DNA of 64,000 bases from DASVFB01 sp963815965. GTDB taxonomy: Bacteria; Actinomycetota; Thermoleophilia; Gaiellales; Gaiellaceae. A program made the position numbers and the translations under genes. Positions 53,700 through 61,579 of the stretch are shown piece after piece. Every line of letters starts with the position of its first letter. The stretch's first letter is position 1. Location of the stretch: positions 124,001 to 188,000 of the forward strand of contig CAWFIT010000001.1 of the NCBI GenBank assembly GCA_963815965.1. The letters are read 5' to 3'. Under the pieces are notes generated by a model. That model saw only the letters and a program-made list of their open reading frames with translations, did not search any database and was not told the DNA's origin.

Positions 53700-54998
53700 A
53701 TGCCGATCGACTGGGATACCGTTCCCGCTCCCGAGACGGTGGGCGAGGAGCTCCTCGGGCTTATGGGCGAGCTCTTTCCGATCCCCCGGAGCCTGACGGG
53801 TGCCGGCGTCCGCGACACGCTCGCCGTCCTCGCCCGGGACGTCCCGCTCGAGATCGTGGAGACGGCGACGGGAACGGAGGTCTTCGACTGGGCCGTCCCG
53901 CGCGAGTGGAACCTCCGGGCGGCGTGGATCGAGGGGCCGCGGGGCGAGCGGATCGTGGACGTCGCCGACTCCCCGCTCCACGTCCTCGGCTACAGCGTCC
54001 CGGTCGACACCTCGCTCCTGCTCGACGAGCTCCGTCGACACGTCTTCACGCATCCGGACGATCCCGACCTCGTCCCGTACCGCACCTCGTACTGGCAGGA
54101 GCAATGGGGCTTCTGCATGAGCCGGCGACAGCTGGAGTCGCTTCCGGACGGCGAGTACCACGTCGTCGTCGACGCTGACCTGGCGGACGGCTCGCTGACC
54201 TCCGGGGAGGTGAGCATCCCCGGACGGACGCGGGACGAGTTCCTTCTCAGCACGTACGTCTGCCATCCGTCGCTGGCGAACGACAACCTCTCCGGCATCG
54301 TCGTCCTCTGGGCGCTGGCCCGGACCCTCGGGCGGCAGCGGCTCGACCACACCTACCGCTTGCTGTGGAGCCCGGGCACGCTCGGACCGCTGTGCTGGCT
54401 GGCCCGCAACCAGGAGACGCTCGACCGCGTCCGGCACGGCCTCGTCGTGTCCTGCGTCGGCGATCCGGGGCCATTGCGCTACAAGCGGAGCCGCCGCGGC
54501 GACGCGCCGGTGGACCGAGCCGCCGCTCACGTGCTCGCCCGAAAGCCCGCGAGCATCGTCACCGAGTGGCAACCGACCGGAGGCGACGAGCGCCAGTACT
54601 GCTCGCCCGGCTTCGATCTGCCCGTGGGCACGCTGTCGCGGACCCCGCACGGGCTGTTCCCCCAGTACCACTCCTCGGCCGACGACCTGAGCCTGGTGAC
54701 GGCCGGGGCGCTGGCGTCGTCCTTCCATGCCGCGCTTCAGATCGTCGATCTCGTCGAGACGAACGTCCGCTACCGCAACCTGTCGCCGTACGGCGAGCCA
54801 AGGCTCGGCAAGCGAGGCCTGTACCAGAGCGTGCCCGACGGCACGAACCCCGAGACCGCATTCCTGTGGGTGCTGAACCTCTCGGACGGCGAGCACGACC
54901 TGCTGGCCATTGCCGAGCAGTCGGGCCTGCCGTTCGAGACCGTCCGCGCTGCAGCCGCGACCCTCGAGGAGCACGACCTGCTCGAGCGTGTGGTGTGA
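53700..54998 (+). CDS. DUF4910 aminopeptidase-like protein
   Basis: 432 residues. The family has a DUF2172-like N-terminal domain (TGTEVFDWAVPREWNLRAAW), a zinc-peptidase (M28-like) core and a C-terminal winged helix (LLAIAEQSGLPFETVRAAAA). Metal and catalytic landmarks are LLSTYVCHPSLANDNLSGIV (His and Asp), GGDERQYCSPGFDLPVG and a late HSSADDLSLV (His). Homologues occur in nucleotide-sugar and surface-polysaccharide clusters with no proven substrate; an amide-bond or sugar-linked role is inferred. The SDR start overlaps its stop (GTGA). Confidence 0.82.
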   Translation: MPIDWDTVPAPETVGEELLGLMGELFPIPRSLTGAGVRDTLAVLARDVPLEIVETATGTEVFDWAVPREWNLRAAWIEGPRGERIVDVADSPLHVLGYSVPVDTSLLLDELRRHVFTHPDDPDLVPYRTSYWQEQWGFCMSRRQLESLPDGEYHVVVDADLADGSLTSGEVSIPGRTRDEFLLSTYVCHPSLANDNLSGIVVLWALARTLGRQRLDHTYRLLWSPGTLGPLCWLARNQETLDRVRHGLVVSCVGDPGPLRYKRSRRGDAPVDRAAAHVLARKPASIVTEWQPTGGDERQYCSPGFDLPVGTLSRTPHGLFPQYHSSADDLSLVTAGALASSFHAALQIVDLVETNVRYRNLSPYGEPRLGKRGLYQSVPDGTNPETAFLWVLNLSDGEHDLLAIAEQSGLPFETVRAAAATLEEHDLLERVV

Positions 54999-55819
54999 GC
55001 GTCGCGGTCGTCACCGGCGCGAGCCGGGGGATCGGCCGCGCGACCGCACTCGCGCTGGCGGACGCGGGCTTCGCCCTCGGGCTCGTCGCGCGATCCGAGG
55101 ACGCCCTCGCGGAGACGCGACACCTGGTGGAGGAGCGAGGGCCGAGCGCGCTCGGCGCGGTCGCCGACGTCACCGATCCGCGCGCTGTCCAGGACGCGGT
55201 GGAGACGATCGAGGCGGACCTCGGTCCGATCGCCGTGCTCGTCAACAACGCCGGCACGCTGCGGGCCATCGGACCGCTGTGGGAGGTGGAGCCGGACGAC
55301 TGGTGGCTCGACGTCCAGACGAGCCTCGGCGGAACCTACAACGTCTCCCGGGCGGTCGTGCCCGGGATGATCGAGCGTCGAGCGGGACGCATCATCAACG
55401 TCACGAGCTATGCCGCCGTCCGCCCCACGCCGTACCAGACCGGCTACGCGGTCGCGAAAGCGGGCGTCGCCAGCCTGACCGAGGCTCTGGCCGCGTCGCT
55501 CGGGGAGTACGGGATCACGGCGTTCTCGGTCGCCCCCGGCTTCACGCGAACCGAGCTTACCCGGCAGCTCACTGAGTCGGATGCGGGGCGCCGGTGGCTG
55601 CCCGACGTGGGCCGCGGGCGGGTCGTCGACGCCGAGCGCTCCGCGCGGCTGATCGCCGCGCTCGCAAGCGGCGCGGCCGACGATTTGAGCGGCCGTTTCC
55701 TGCATGCGCTCGACGACGTCGACACGCTGCTCGCGCGGATCGACGAGGTCCGGAGCGCGGAACTCTATGCTCCGCGCCTGCGTAGGCTGCCGGCCGTCCA
55801 GCCCGACCCGTCAACGTGA
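54995..55819 (+). CDS. Short-chain dehydrogenase/reductase
   Basis: 274 residues from GTG 54995 (GTGA overlap). A classical SDR: VVTGASRGIGRATALALADA (cofactor), VADVTDPRAVQ, VLVNNAG, IINVTSYAAVRPTPYQTGYA with YAVAKAG (Ser...YxxxK) and VAPGFTRTELTRQ. Cofactor and substrate are unknown, but coupling to DUF4910 in a sugar-nucleotide block suggests reduction of a keto-sugar or of an acyl substituent (inference). Confidence 0.86.
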   Translation: MSVAVVTGASRGIGRATALALADAGFALGLVARSEDALAETRHLVEERGPSALGAVADVTDPRAVQDAVETIEADLGPIAVLVNNAGTLRAIGPLWEVEPDDWWLDVQTSLGGTYNVSRAVVPGMIERRAGRIINVTSYAAVRPTPYQTGYAVAKAGVASLTEALAASLGEYGITAFSVAPGFTRTELTRQLTESDAGRRWLPDVGRGRVVDAERSARLIAALASGAADDLSGRFLHALDDVDTLLARIDEVRSAELYAPRLRRLPAVQPDPST

Positions 55820-55871
55820 TTGCGACGAGGATTCTTAGACTTGGGTAGCTGATCGTTCCATACTTGCCTCG

Positions 55872-56159
55872 ATGCGAGTTCGTCGACGGCCCCTCGTGCT
55901 CTTGGTGTTCGTCGTACTTGCGATCGGCGTCGTCGTCGGGGCCGCGTACGCCGATCACAGGCACAAGACGGCGGTGATGCTGCGCCTGGAGCTGGGCGAG
56001 TGGTACTGCATGCACGAAGGCACGCGGTGCGGCGAGGGCGGCTCGGAGCGGATCGAACGGCGCTGGAACGCGCGCGAACTCGGCTACAAGACAAGTGCGG
56101 TCGTGCTCGCCTGTGGAGCAGTTGTCCTGCTCGTTGGCACGCTCCGCCGCCGCACTTAA
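55872..56159 (+). CDS. Small two-TM hypothetical protein
   Basis: 95 residues. RRPLVLLVFVVLAIGVVVGA and SAVVLACGAVVLLVGTL are membrane segments at the two ends. Between lies a 45-residue loop with CMHEGTRC (two cysteines that could pair outside the cell). I do not recognise a family. ATG 55872 lies 53 bp after the SDR stop. Confidence 0.55.
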   Translation: MRVRRRPLVLLVFVVLAIGVVVGAAYADHRHKTAVMLRLELGEWYCMHEGTRCGEGGSERIERRWNARELGYKTSAVVLACGAVVLLVGTLRRRT

Positions 56160-56225
56160 GCCCGGCCGCGTAGGAGCGTCAGTCCTCGATCGCGTCAGGG
56201 ACGGCGTCGAACATCCCGCGCTGCC

Positions 56226-56768
56226 TCACCGCAGGCGGTGACTCACATCCGGCCAGGACAGGTCCCGATCGCTGAGCGTTCTCACGTCGACGGGCGGCCA
56301 CTCGATGCCGAAGGCAGGGTCGTCCCAGCGCACTCCCGAGGACGCCTCGGGGACGTAGGGATCGGAGATCATGTACAGCAGCTCGGCGCCGTCGACGAGC
56401 GTCTGGAAGCCGTGCGCGAATCCCTTCGGCACGTAAAGGGCGGTGCCCCGCTCCGCGTCCAACTCGACACCGAGCCACTCGGCGTGCGTGGGAGAGCCGG
56501 GCCGCAGGTCGACGATCACGTCGAAAACGGCTCCCTTCGTGCAACGCACGAGCTTCGCCTCCTCGTGCGGCGACGTCTGGAAGTGCATGCCCCGCAGGGT
56601 CCCGGCAACGGCGTTGCGCGAGATGCTGCACTGCGCGAGGTCTGTGACGAGCCCGTGATCGGCCAGCTCGTCGCGGCACCAGGTGCGGGCGAAGAAGCCT
56701 CGCTCGTCTTCGCGGCGCTCGAGCTCGAGAAGGTAGGCACCTTCGAGCTCTGTCGGGAGGAACTTCAC
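56226..56768 (-). CDS. rfbC: dTDP-4-dehydrorhamnose 3,5-epimerase family protein
   Basis: 180 residues from GTG 56768, which overlaps the PIG-L stop (GTGA). Cupin fold with GTLRGMHFQTSPHEEAKLVR (catalytic His), GAVFDVIVDLRPGSPTHAEW, ALYVPKGFAHGFQTL and a Tyr in LLYMISDPY. It epimerises C3 and C5 of a 4-keto-6-deoxy NDP-hexose. No dTDP-glucose synthase (RmlA), RmlB or RmlD is present in this window, so the keto-sugar is made elsewhere or through the cytidylyltransferase branch. Confidence 0.88.
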   Translation of the reverse strand: MKFLPTELEGAYLLELERREDERGFFARTWCRDELADHGLVTDLAQCSISRNAVAGTLRGMHFQTSPHEEAKLVRCTKGAVFDVIVDLRPGSPTHAEWLGVELDAERGTALYVPKGFAHGFQTLVDGAELLYMISDPYVPEASSGVRWDDPAFGIEWPPVDVRTLSDRDLSWPDVSHRLR

Positions 56769-57415
56769 GCGGCGAGCACCAGCTTGCGGCACGTGAAGGC
56801 CTCCGCGTACCGTCCGGGCGCCACCGCCTCCAGCCCCCGCAGACGCATCAGGCCCAGGAACGTGTCGCGGTCGAACCAGTGCTTGCCGGACTGGCTCGGG
56901 AAGTGCCGCTCGACGAGCTCGAGCTTGCGTTCAACGATCTCGGCGGTGAGCGGTACGAAGACGTTCGGCCTGCCCAGGTCGCCGTCGACCTTGGGGATCT
57001 CGTACTCGAGGATCAGGTGGTTGCGGAACGTGTTCCAGGTCAGCTCGCACGCGAGCCGGTGGTCCTGGTGGAGGTCGTACCCGGTGTGGGTGAGCACGAG
57101 CTGCGGGTCGACGCGACCCTTCAGCTCCTCGAAGACGTCCTTGACTGCGCCACCCACGTAAGGGAGGAAGCCGTCCCGGAAGTCGTGCACCTCGACGCGC
57201 GCCTTCGCGACCCCGTCCAGGAAAGCGGCGGCACTGGCGCGTGCCTCCGCCCCCCGCTCGCCGGGCGCGGCGAGTACGACCCAGTCGACCTCGAGGTTCG
57301 GGCTCGACCTCGCCAACGTGAGCAGGGTCCCCCCGCACCCGATCTCGATGTCGTCCGCGTGGCATCCGATCGCAAGGATGCGACGCAGCGGCTCAGCTGC
57401 CGACAGGTTCAGCAA
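56765..57415 (-). CDS. PIG-L family zinc deacetylase
   Basis: 216 residues, TTG start at 57415. RILAIGCHADDIEIGCGGTL holds the zinc motif (H-x-D-D-x-E), and LVLTHTGYDLHQDHRLACEL supplies the second His. The family deacetylates N-acetyl sugars (GlcNAc-inositol, NDP-sugars or chitooligosaccharides). Placed between rfbC and the cytidylyltransferase with tight spacing (4 bp overlap and a 15 bp gap), it probably acts on a nucleotide sugar or lipid-linked amino sugar. Confidence 0.87.
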   Translation of the reverse strand: MLNLSAAEPLRRILAIGCHADDIEIGCGGTLLTLARSSPNLEVDWVVLAAPGERGAEARASAAAFLDGVAKARVEVHDFRDGFLPYVGGAVKDVFEELKGRVDPQLVLTHTGYDLHQDHRLACELTWNTFRNHLILEYEIPKVDGDLGRPNVFVPLTAEIVERKLELVERHFPSQSGKHWFDRDTFLGLMRLRGLEAVAPGRYAEAFTCRKLVLAA

Positions 57416-57430
57416 GCGCCCGGGACGCCG

Positions 57431-58229
57431 CTAGACGGGGATGCCGTCGAGACGCAGATGCTGCCACGGCGCCTGACCCGACTCGTGCATGTTCTCCAGG
57501 CGCTGGCGATCCTTGATCGTGTCCATGACGCCGAAGAACCCATCGTACGGATACGCGGCTAGCTCGCGACCGGCGATGAGGCGCGCGAAGGTCTCTTCGA
57601 CGAGCTCGTCGCCGGGCTCGATCAAGTCGAGGATCTCGCGCCGGAAGACGAAGAAGCCGCCGTTGATGCGGAGGTCGGAGCGGCTGATGTCCTCGACCGC
57701 GAGCACGTTTCCGTCGTCGTCGGTCGAAACGAGATGTGCGTTGAACTGAGACCGTACCGAGAGGAACATGCGCTGTCTTTCCGCTCTCGCGGAACGCGTC
57801 GATGACGGCCGGCAGCGGAGCGTCCGTGAGGCCGTCCCCGTACGTGGCGAGGAACTCGTCGTCGTAGCCGAGGTACGGGGCGACGGCCTTGAGCCGTTCA
57901 CCGATGGTCGAGTTGAGGCCGGTGTCGACGAACGTGATCCGCCACTCCTCGAGATCGCGGGAGAGGAGCTCGAGCTTCGTGCCGTTCGAGCCGCGGTCGA
58001 GCACGAAGTCGTTGACCATCGCGCCGTCGTAGGAGAGGAAGAAGCGCTTCACGACTTCGCCCCTGTAGCCGAGGCAGAGAATGAACTCGTCGTGGCCCCA
58101 CGCCGCGTAGTAGCGCATGATGTGCCAAAGGATCGGCTTGCCGCCGATCTCGATCATCGGCTTCGGGATGCTCCGGGTCTCCTCGCCCATGCGCACGCCG
58201 TAACCGCCACAGAAGATCACAACTTTCAT
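57431..58229 (-). CDS. rfbF: Glucose-1-phosphate cytidylyltransferase-like (frame broken near 57775)
   Basis: Restored length is about 266 residues. VVIFCGGYGVRMGEETRSIP and KPMIEIGGKPILWHIMRYYA are diagnostic of the RfbF group rather than RmlA. FATYGDGLTD-type metal site is present (FLATYGDGLTDAPLPAVIDA). After the break, SQFNAHLVSTDDDGNVLAVE, RINGGFFVFRREILDLIEPG and YPYDGFFGVMDTIKDRQRLE complete it. The join near FRESGKTA needs one base. It makes CDP-glucose from CTP and Glc-1-P. The usual CDP-glucose 4,6-dehydratase is not recognised next to it, although the 52.6-kb SDR may fill that role. Confidence 0.83.
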
Positions 58230-58300
58230 CCGCGCTCCTACCCGCCCTCTCCCTGACTCGAGAACTCCTGTAGGAAGTAAGGCTCAGGCTGCGAGGGCCG

Positions 58301-59557
58301 TCAACTGGCGATCCGGTGGGGTTCGAGAACGGTAACGCTCGGTATCGGGACAATGAGCTTCGCTCCCCACTCGTTGGTATAGGCGAGTTGCGCGGCGATC
58401 TCCTTCGCGAGGTTCCACGGCAGGATGACGATCGCGTCAGGCCTTGTCTCGGCGATCCGCTCGGGCGGCTCGATCGGGATCTGCGTTCCCGGCGTGAACC
58501 TGCCGTGCTTGTACGGGTTGCGATCGACGGTGTAGTCGAGGAAGTCCGTCCGGATGCCGCAGTAGTTGAGCAGCGTGTTGCCCTTCCCCGGCGCGCCGTA
58601 CCCGACTACCTGCTTGCCGGCGCGGCGCAGGTCGATGAGAAGATCGAGGAGCGCTCGCTTCGACTCCTCGACTTCGTTCGCGAATCGCCGGTAGCGGTCG
58701 GGATCGCGGAGCCCCTCGGCCTCCTCCCCGGCGACGAGTCTCGCCACCGCCGGCGCCGGCTCACGGCCGGCGGACGCGTGCGCGGCGTAGACGCGGAGCG
58801 ACCCGCCGTGGCTCGGGAGCTCCTCTACGTCGACGACGGCCAGCCCGTGCGCGGCAAACACGTCGCGGATCGTCGCCAGCGCGAAGTAGCCGAAATGTTC
58901 GTGATAGATGGTGTCGTACTGCAGGCCCTCGAGGAGCCGGGCGAGGTGCGGGAACTCGAACGTGGCCGTGCCATTCGGGGCGAGCAGGATCGCGACGCCG
59001 CGGACGAAGTCGTTGAGATCGGGCACCTGGGCGAGCACGTTGTTCCCGATCACCAGGTCGGCCTCCCTCCCCTCGGAGCGCAGCCGCTCGGCGAGCTCGA
59101 CGCCGAAGAACTCGACGAGCGTCGGCACGCCCCGCTCTTCCGCTGCCTGCGCGACGTTTGCGGCCGGGTCAATGCCGAGCACGTGAACGCCCCTGGGCAG
59201 GAAGTGCTGTAGGAGATAGCCGTCGTTCGAGGCGAGCTCGACGACAAGGCTCTCGGAGTCGAGCGCCAGCCGGCTCGTGATCATCTCGACGTACGCACGC
59301 GAATGCTCGACCCAGGAGTCGGAGTAGGCCGAGAAGTACGCGTACTCCGTGAAGATCTCGTCCGGTGTCACGAACGCGGGGAGCTGCGCGAGCCAGCAGC
59401 GCGTGCACACCCGCACGTGAAGCGGGTAGAAAGCCTCCATCGTCTCAAGGCGATCCGCGGAGAGGAAGCTCTCACAGAGCGGAGACTTCCCGAGATCGAC
59501 CATCGTCAGCTCGAGCGGCTCCTCGCAGAAGCGGCAATGCGTTCCGCCCGGCGTCAC
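58301..59557 (-). CDS. NDP-hexose C-methyltransferase
   Basis: 418 residues from GTG 59557. An N-terminal zinc-binding domain (CRFCEEPLELTMVDLGKSPL...CTRC) precedes a Rossmann SAM domain (LVVELASNDGYLLQHFLPRG; VLGIDPAANVA; DLVIGNNVLAQVPDLNDFV). A C-terminal domain follows (QVVGYGAPGKGNTLLNYCGI; DYTVDRNPYKHGRFTPGT). This three-part structure is that of sugar C3-methyltransferases acting on dTDP/CDP-4-keto-deoxyhexoses (TylC3/TcaB9 type). It heads the minus-strand cytidylyltransferase/PIG-L/rfbC run, so a branched-chain methyl sugar is likely. Confidence 0.9.
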   Translation of the reverse strand: MTPGGTHCRFCEEPLELTMVDLGKSPLCESFLSADRLETMEAFYPLHVRVCTRCWLAQLPAFVTPDEIFTEYAYFSAYSDSWVEHSRAYVEMITSRLALDSESLVVELASNDGYLLQHFLPRGVHVLGIDPAANVAQAAEERGVPTLVEFFGVELAERLRSEGREADLVIGNNVLAQVPDLNDFVRGVAILLAPNGTATFEFPHLARLLEGLQYDTIYHEHFGYFALATIRDVFAAHGLAVVDVEELPSHGGSLRVYAAHASAGREPAPAVARLVAGEEAEGLRDPDRYRRFANEVEESKRALLDLLIDLRRAGKQVVGYGAPGKGNTLLNYCGIRTDFLDYTVDRNPYKHGRFTPGTQIPIEPPERIAETRPDAIVILPWNLAKEIAAQLAYTNEWGAKLIVPIPSVTVLEPHRIAS

Positions 59558-59664
59558 GGCCGCGAAGCGTTGCTGTCGATGCGCGGCAAGGCGAGCACGC
59601 GGCAACACTAGCCGGGACCCTCGTGGGGCTGTGGTGAGAGAACGGTGGCACCCGGGAGCATTGG

Positions 59665-59682
59665 ACTAGCCGAACGGTCAGT
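59665..59682. promoter_or_regulatory. Candidate island operator 6
   Basis: ACTAGCCGAACGGTCAGT, an 18-bp imperfect palindrome in the 223-bp divergent region between the methyltransferase and the aminotransferase. Further CTAGCC half-sites occur near 59609 and 59729. Confidence 0.45.
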
Positions 59683-59780
59683 CCTTCCGCCGAGTCCAAC
59701 GAAGTCTCAGCCGAGCGGGCACCGATGTCTAGCCATCAGGCGCGTAGACCGCGAGCTACGTCGCTCGTAGCCTGAGACCG

Positions 59781-60920
59781 GTGGCCACTCCACAGCTGCT
59801 CGAGCCTGCCCTCACCGTCCCTTTCTTCGACGCAGGGCCGATGCATGACGGTCTGCGCGAGCAACTCCTCACGGACATCGGGCGGCTCATCGACTCGGGT
59901 GCGTTCACGAACGGCTACCAGGTCGAGGCTTTCGAGAGCGAGTTCGCGCGCTTCGCCGGAACCCGCTACTGCGTCGGCGTCGCGTGCGGGCTCGACGCGC
60001 TCCGGCTGGGCCTCGTCGCGGCGGGCCTCGAACCGGGCGACGAGGTCGTCGTGCCGAGCGCGACATTCGCGGCGACCTTCGAGGCCGTGACCCAGGCCGG
60101 CGGCGTTCCAGTGGTCGTGGACGTCCTCGACGACGACTACGGGCTGGATCCGGAAGCTGCGGAGGATGCGCTCACTGACAGGACTCGCTTCCTGATGCCG
60201 GTCCACCTCTACGGGCAACTCGCGGACATGCGCCGCCTGCAGAGCGTCGCAGCCCGCCGCGGCGTCGCGATCCTCGAGGACTCCTGTCAGGCGCACGGCG
60301 CGATGCGCGACGGCATCCGCGCAGGACAGGGCGGGCTCGCGGGCGCTTTCAGCTTCTACCCGGCGAAGAACCTCGGAGCGATGGGAGATGCAGGCGCACT
60401 GGTAACCGACGACGAACAACTCGCACATGAGGTGCGGTGCCTGCGCGAGCACGGCCAGCGGGAGAAGTACCGCCACGCGCGGGAGGGATACACGTCGCGG
60501 CTCGACACGATTCAGGCGATCGTCCTCCTGCACAAGCTGCCGCATCTCGAGCGCTGGAACGCGGAGCGCCGCGCACTGGCCCACCTCTACGGCGACACGC
60601 TCGCCGGGGTCGGCGATCTGCGCCTGCCGCCTCTCGTACAGGGCAGCGTCCCGGCCTGGCACCTCTACGTCGTCCGGACCCAAAATCCGGCGGCGCTGGC
60701 CGGCTTCCTGCGCGAGCGAGGCATAGCGACAGGTCGGCATTACCCCGAGCCTCCGCACCTCTCAGCCGCGTACGAGGGCCTTGGCCACGCACGCGGCGCG
60801 TTCCCGGTCGGGGAGGCGCTCTCCCGGGAGGCGCTCTCGCTCCCGCTCTACCCCGGAATGAGCGATTCGGCCGTTGAGCAGGTGAGCAGCACCATCGCCT
60901 CGTTCTTCGCCGGACCCTGA
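59781..60920 (+). CDS. DegT/DnrJ/EryC1/StrS sugar aminotransferase
   Basis: 379 residues from GTG 59781. PFFDAGPMHDGLREQLLTDI, GVACGLDALRLGLVAAGLEP, PGDEVVVPSATFAATFEAVT, LEDSCQAHGA (PLP-facing Asp region) and FSFYPAKNLGAMGDAGALVT (PLP lysine) are all in place. It transfers an amino group to a keto-sugar nucleotide. With the Gfo/Idh/MocA enzyme (23.0 kb) and the acyltransferase 1 bp downstream, it could make a 3-acylamino-deoxy sugar. Confidence 0.92.
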   Translation: MATPQLLEPALTVPFFDAGPMHDGLREQLLTDIGRLIDSGAFTNGYQVEAFESEFARFAGTRYCVGVACGLDALRLGLVAAGLEPGDEVVVPSATFAATFEAVTQAGGVPVVVDVLDDDYGLDPEAAEDALTDRTRFLMPVHLYGQLADMRRLQSVAARRGVAILEDSCQAHGAMRDGIRAGQGGLAGAFSFYPAKNLGAMGDAGALVTDDEQLAHEVRCLREHGQREKYRHAREGYTSRLDTIQAIVLLHKLPHLERWNAERRALAHLYGDTLAGVGDLRLPPLVQGSVPAWHLYVVRTQNPAALAGFLRERGIATGRHYPEPPHLSAAYEGLGHARGAFPVGEALSREALSLPLYPGMSDSAVEQVSSTIASFFAGP

Positions 60921-60921
60921 C

Positions 60922-61449
60922 GTGGCGGGCGCACCGGGCAACGACGCGCCGTACCGCCTCATACGTGACGTCGAGTTCGGCGACGACGTCGTCGTTGGTC
61001 CGTTTACGAATCTCTACGCTTGCCGCGTCGGTCGCGGCACGCGCGTAGGCCCATTCGTCGAGATCCAGTCGGGAGTCGATATCGGTGAGCGCTGCAAGAT
61101 CCAGAGCCACAGCTTCATCTGCAGCGGCGTCACGATCGAGGACGAGGTCTTCGTCGGTCACGGCGTTCTCTTCATCAATGACAAGCGACCCCGGTCGACG
61201 ACCGCCGACGGCGAACTTCAGAGCGAAGGAGACTGGGAGCTCCTGCCAACGGTCATCGAACGGGGCGCCTCGCTAGGCTCGGGAGCCATTCTCCTCGGGG
61301 GTGTGCGCGTGGGGAGCCACGCGCTCGTCGGCGCCGGAGCCGTCGTCACTCGGGACGTCCAGCCAGGCGCAATCGTCGCAGGAAGTCCTGCGCGGGCGAT
61401 GGCAGCGGAGTCGATGTCGTCAGACTCAGGACGTTCGAGCACCGTCTGA
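60922..61449 (+). CDS. Hexapeptide N-acyltransferase (sugar nucleotide)
   Basis: 175 residues, GTG start 1 bp after the aminotransferase stop. Left-handed beta-helix repeats (FGDDVVVGPFTNLYACRVGR, CKIQSHSFICSGVTIEDEVF, VGHGVLFINDKRPR) with the HGVLFINDKxPR loop are typical of WbpD/FdtC-type UDP/dTDP-3-amino-sugar N-acetyltransferases. GAGAVVTRDVQPGAIVAGSP ends the helix. It is the natural next step after the aminotransferase, giving an N-acyl amino sugar. Confidence 0.9.
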   Translation: MAGAPGNDAPYRLIRDVEFGDDVVVGPFTNLYACRVGRGTRVGPFVEIQSGVDIGERCKIQSHSFICSGVTIEDEVFVGHGVLFINDKRPRSTTADGELQSEGDWELLPTVIERGASLGSGAILLGGVRVGSHALVGAGAVVTRDVQPGAIVAGSPARAMAAESMSSDSGRSSTV

Positions 61450-61544
61450 CCAGGCTCCGACTGCAGCCACCGACGAGTTACACCACGTCCGGGGACTTGA
61501 CGCGAACGGTTGAGCCATATCGACTGCGCGCCGCGCGCCGTAGA

Positions 61545-61575
61545 TAGACGATGGGGCCGGGTCGAGCCAGAATAG
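61545..61575. repeat. Right copy of the 31-bp direct repeat
   Basis: TAGACGATGGGG...CCAGAATAG, 28 of 31 positions as at 20861-20891. It includes the complement of the first 14 nt of tRNA-Glu, but no further tRNA sequence lies to its left. It ends 4 bp before the GTG of the GNAT gene. Confidence 0.8.
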
Positions 61576-61579
61576 CCGG

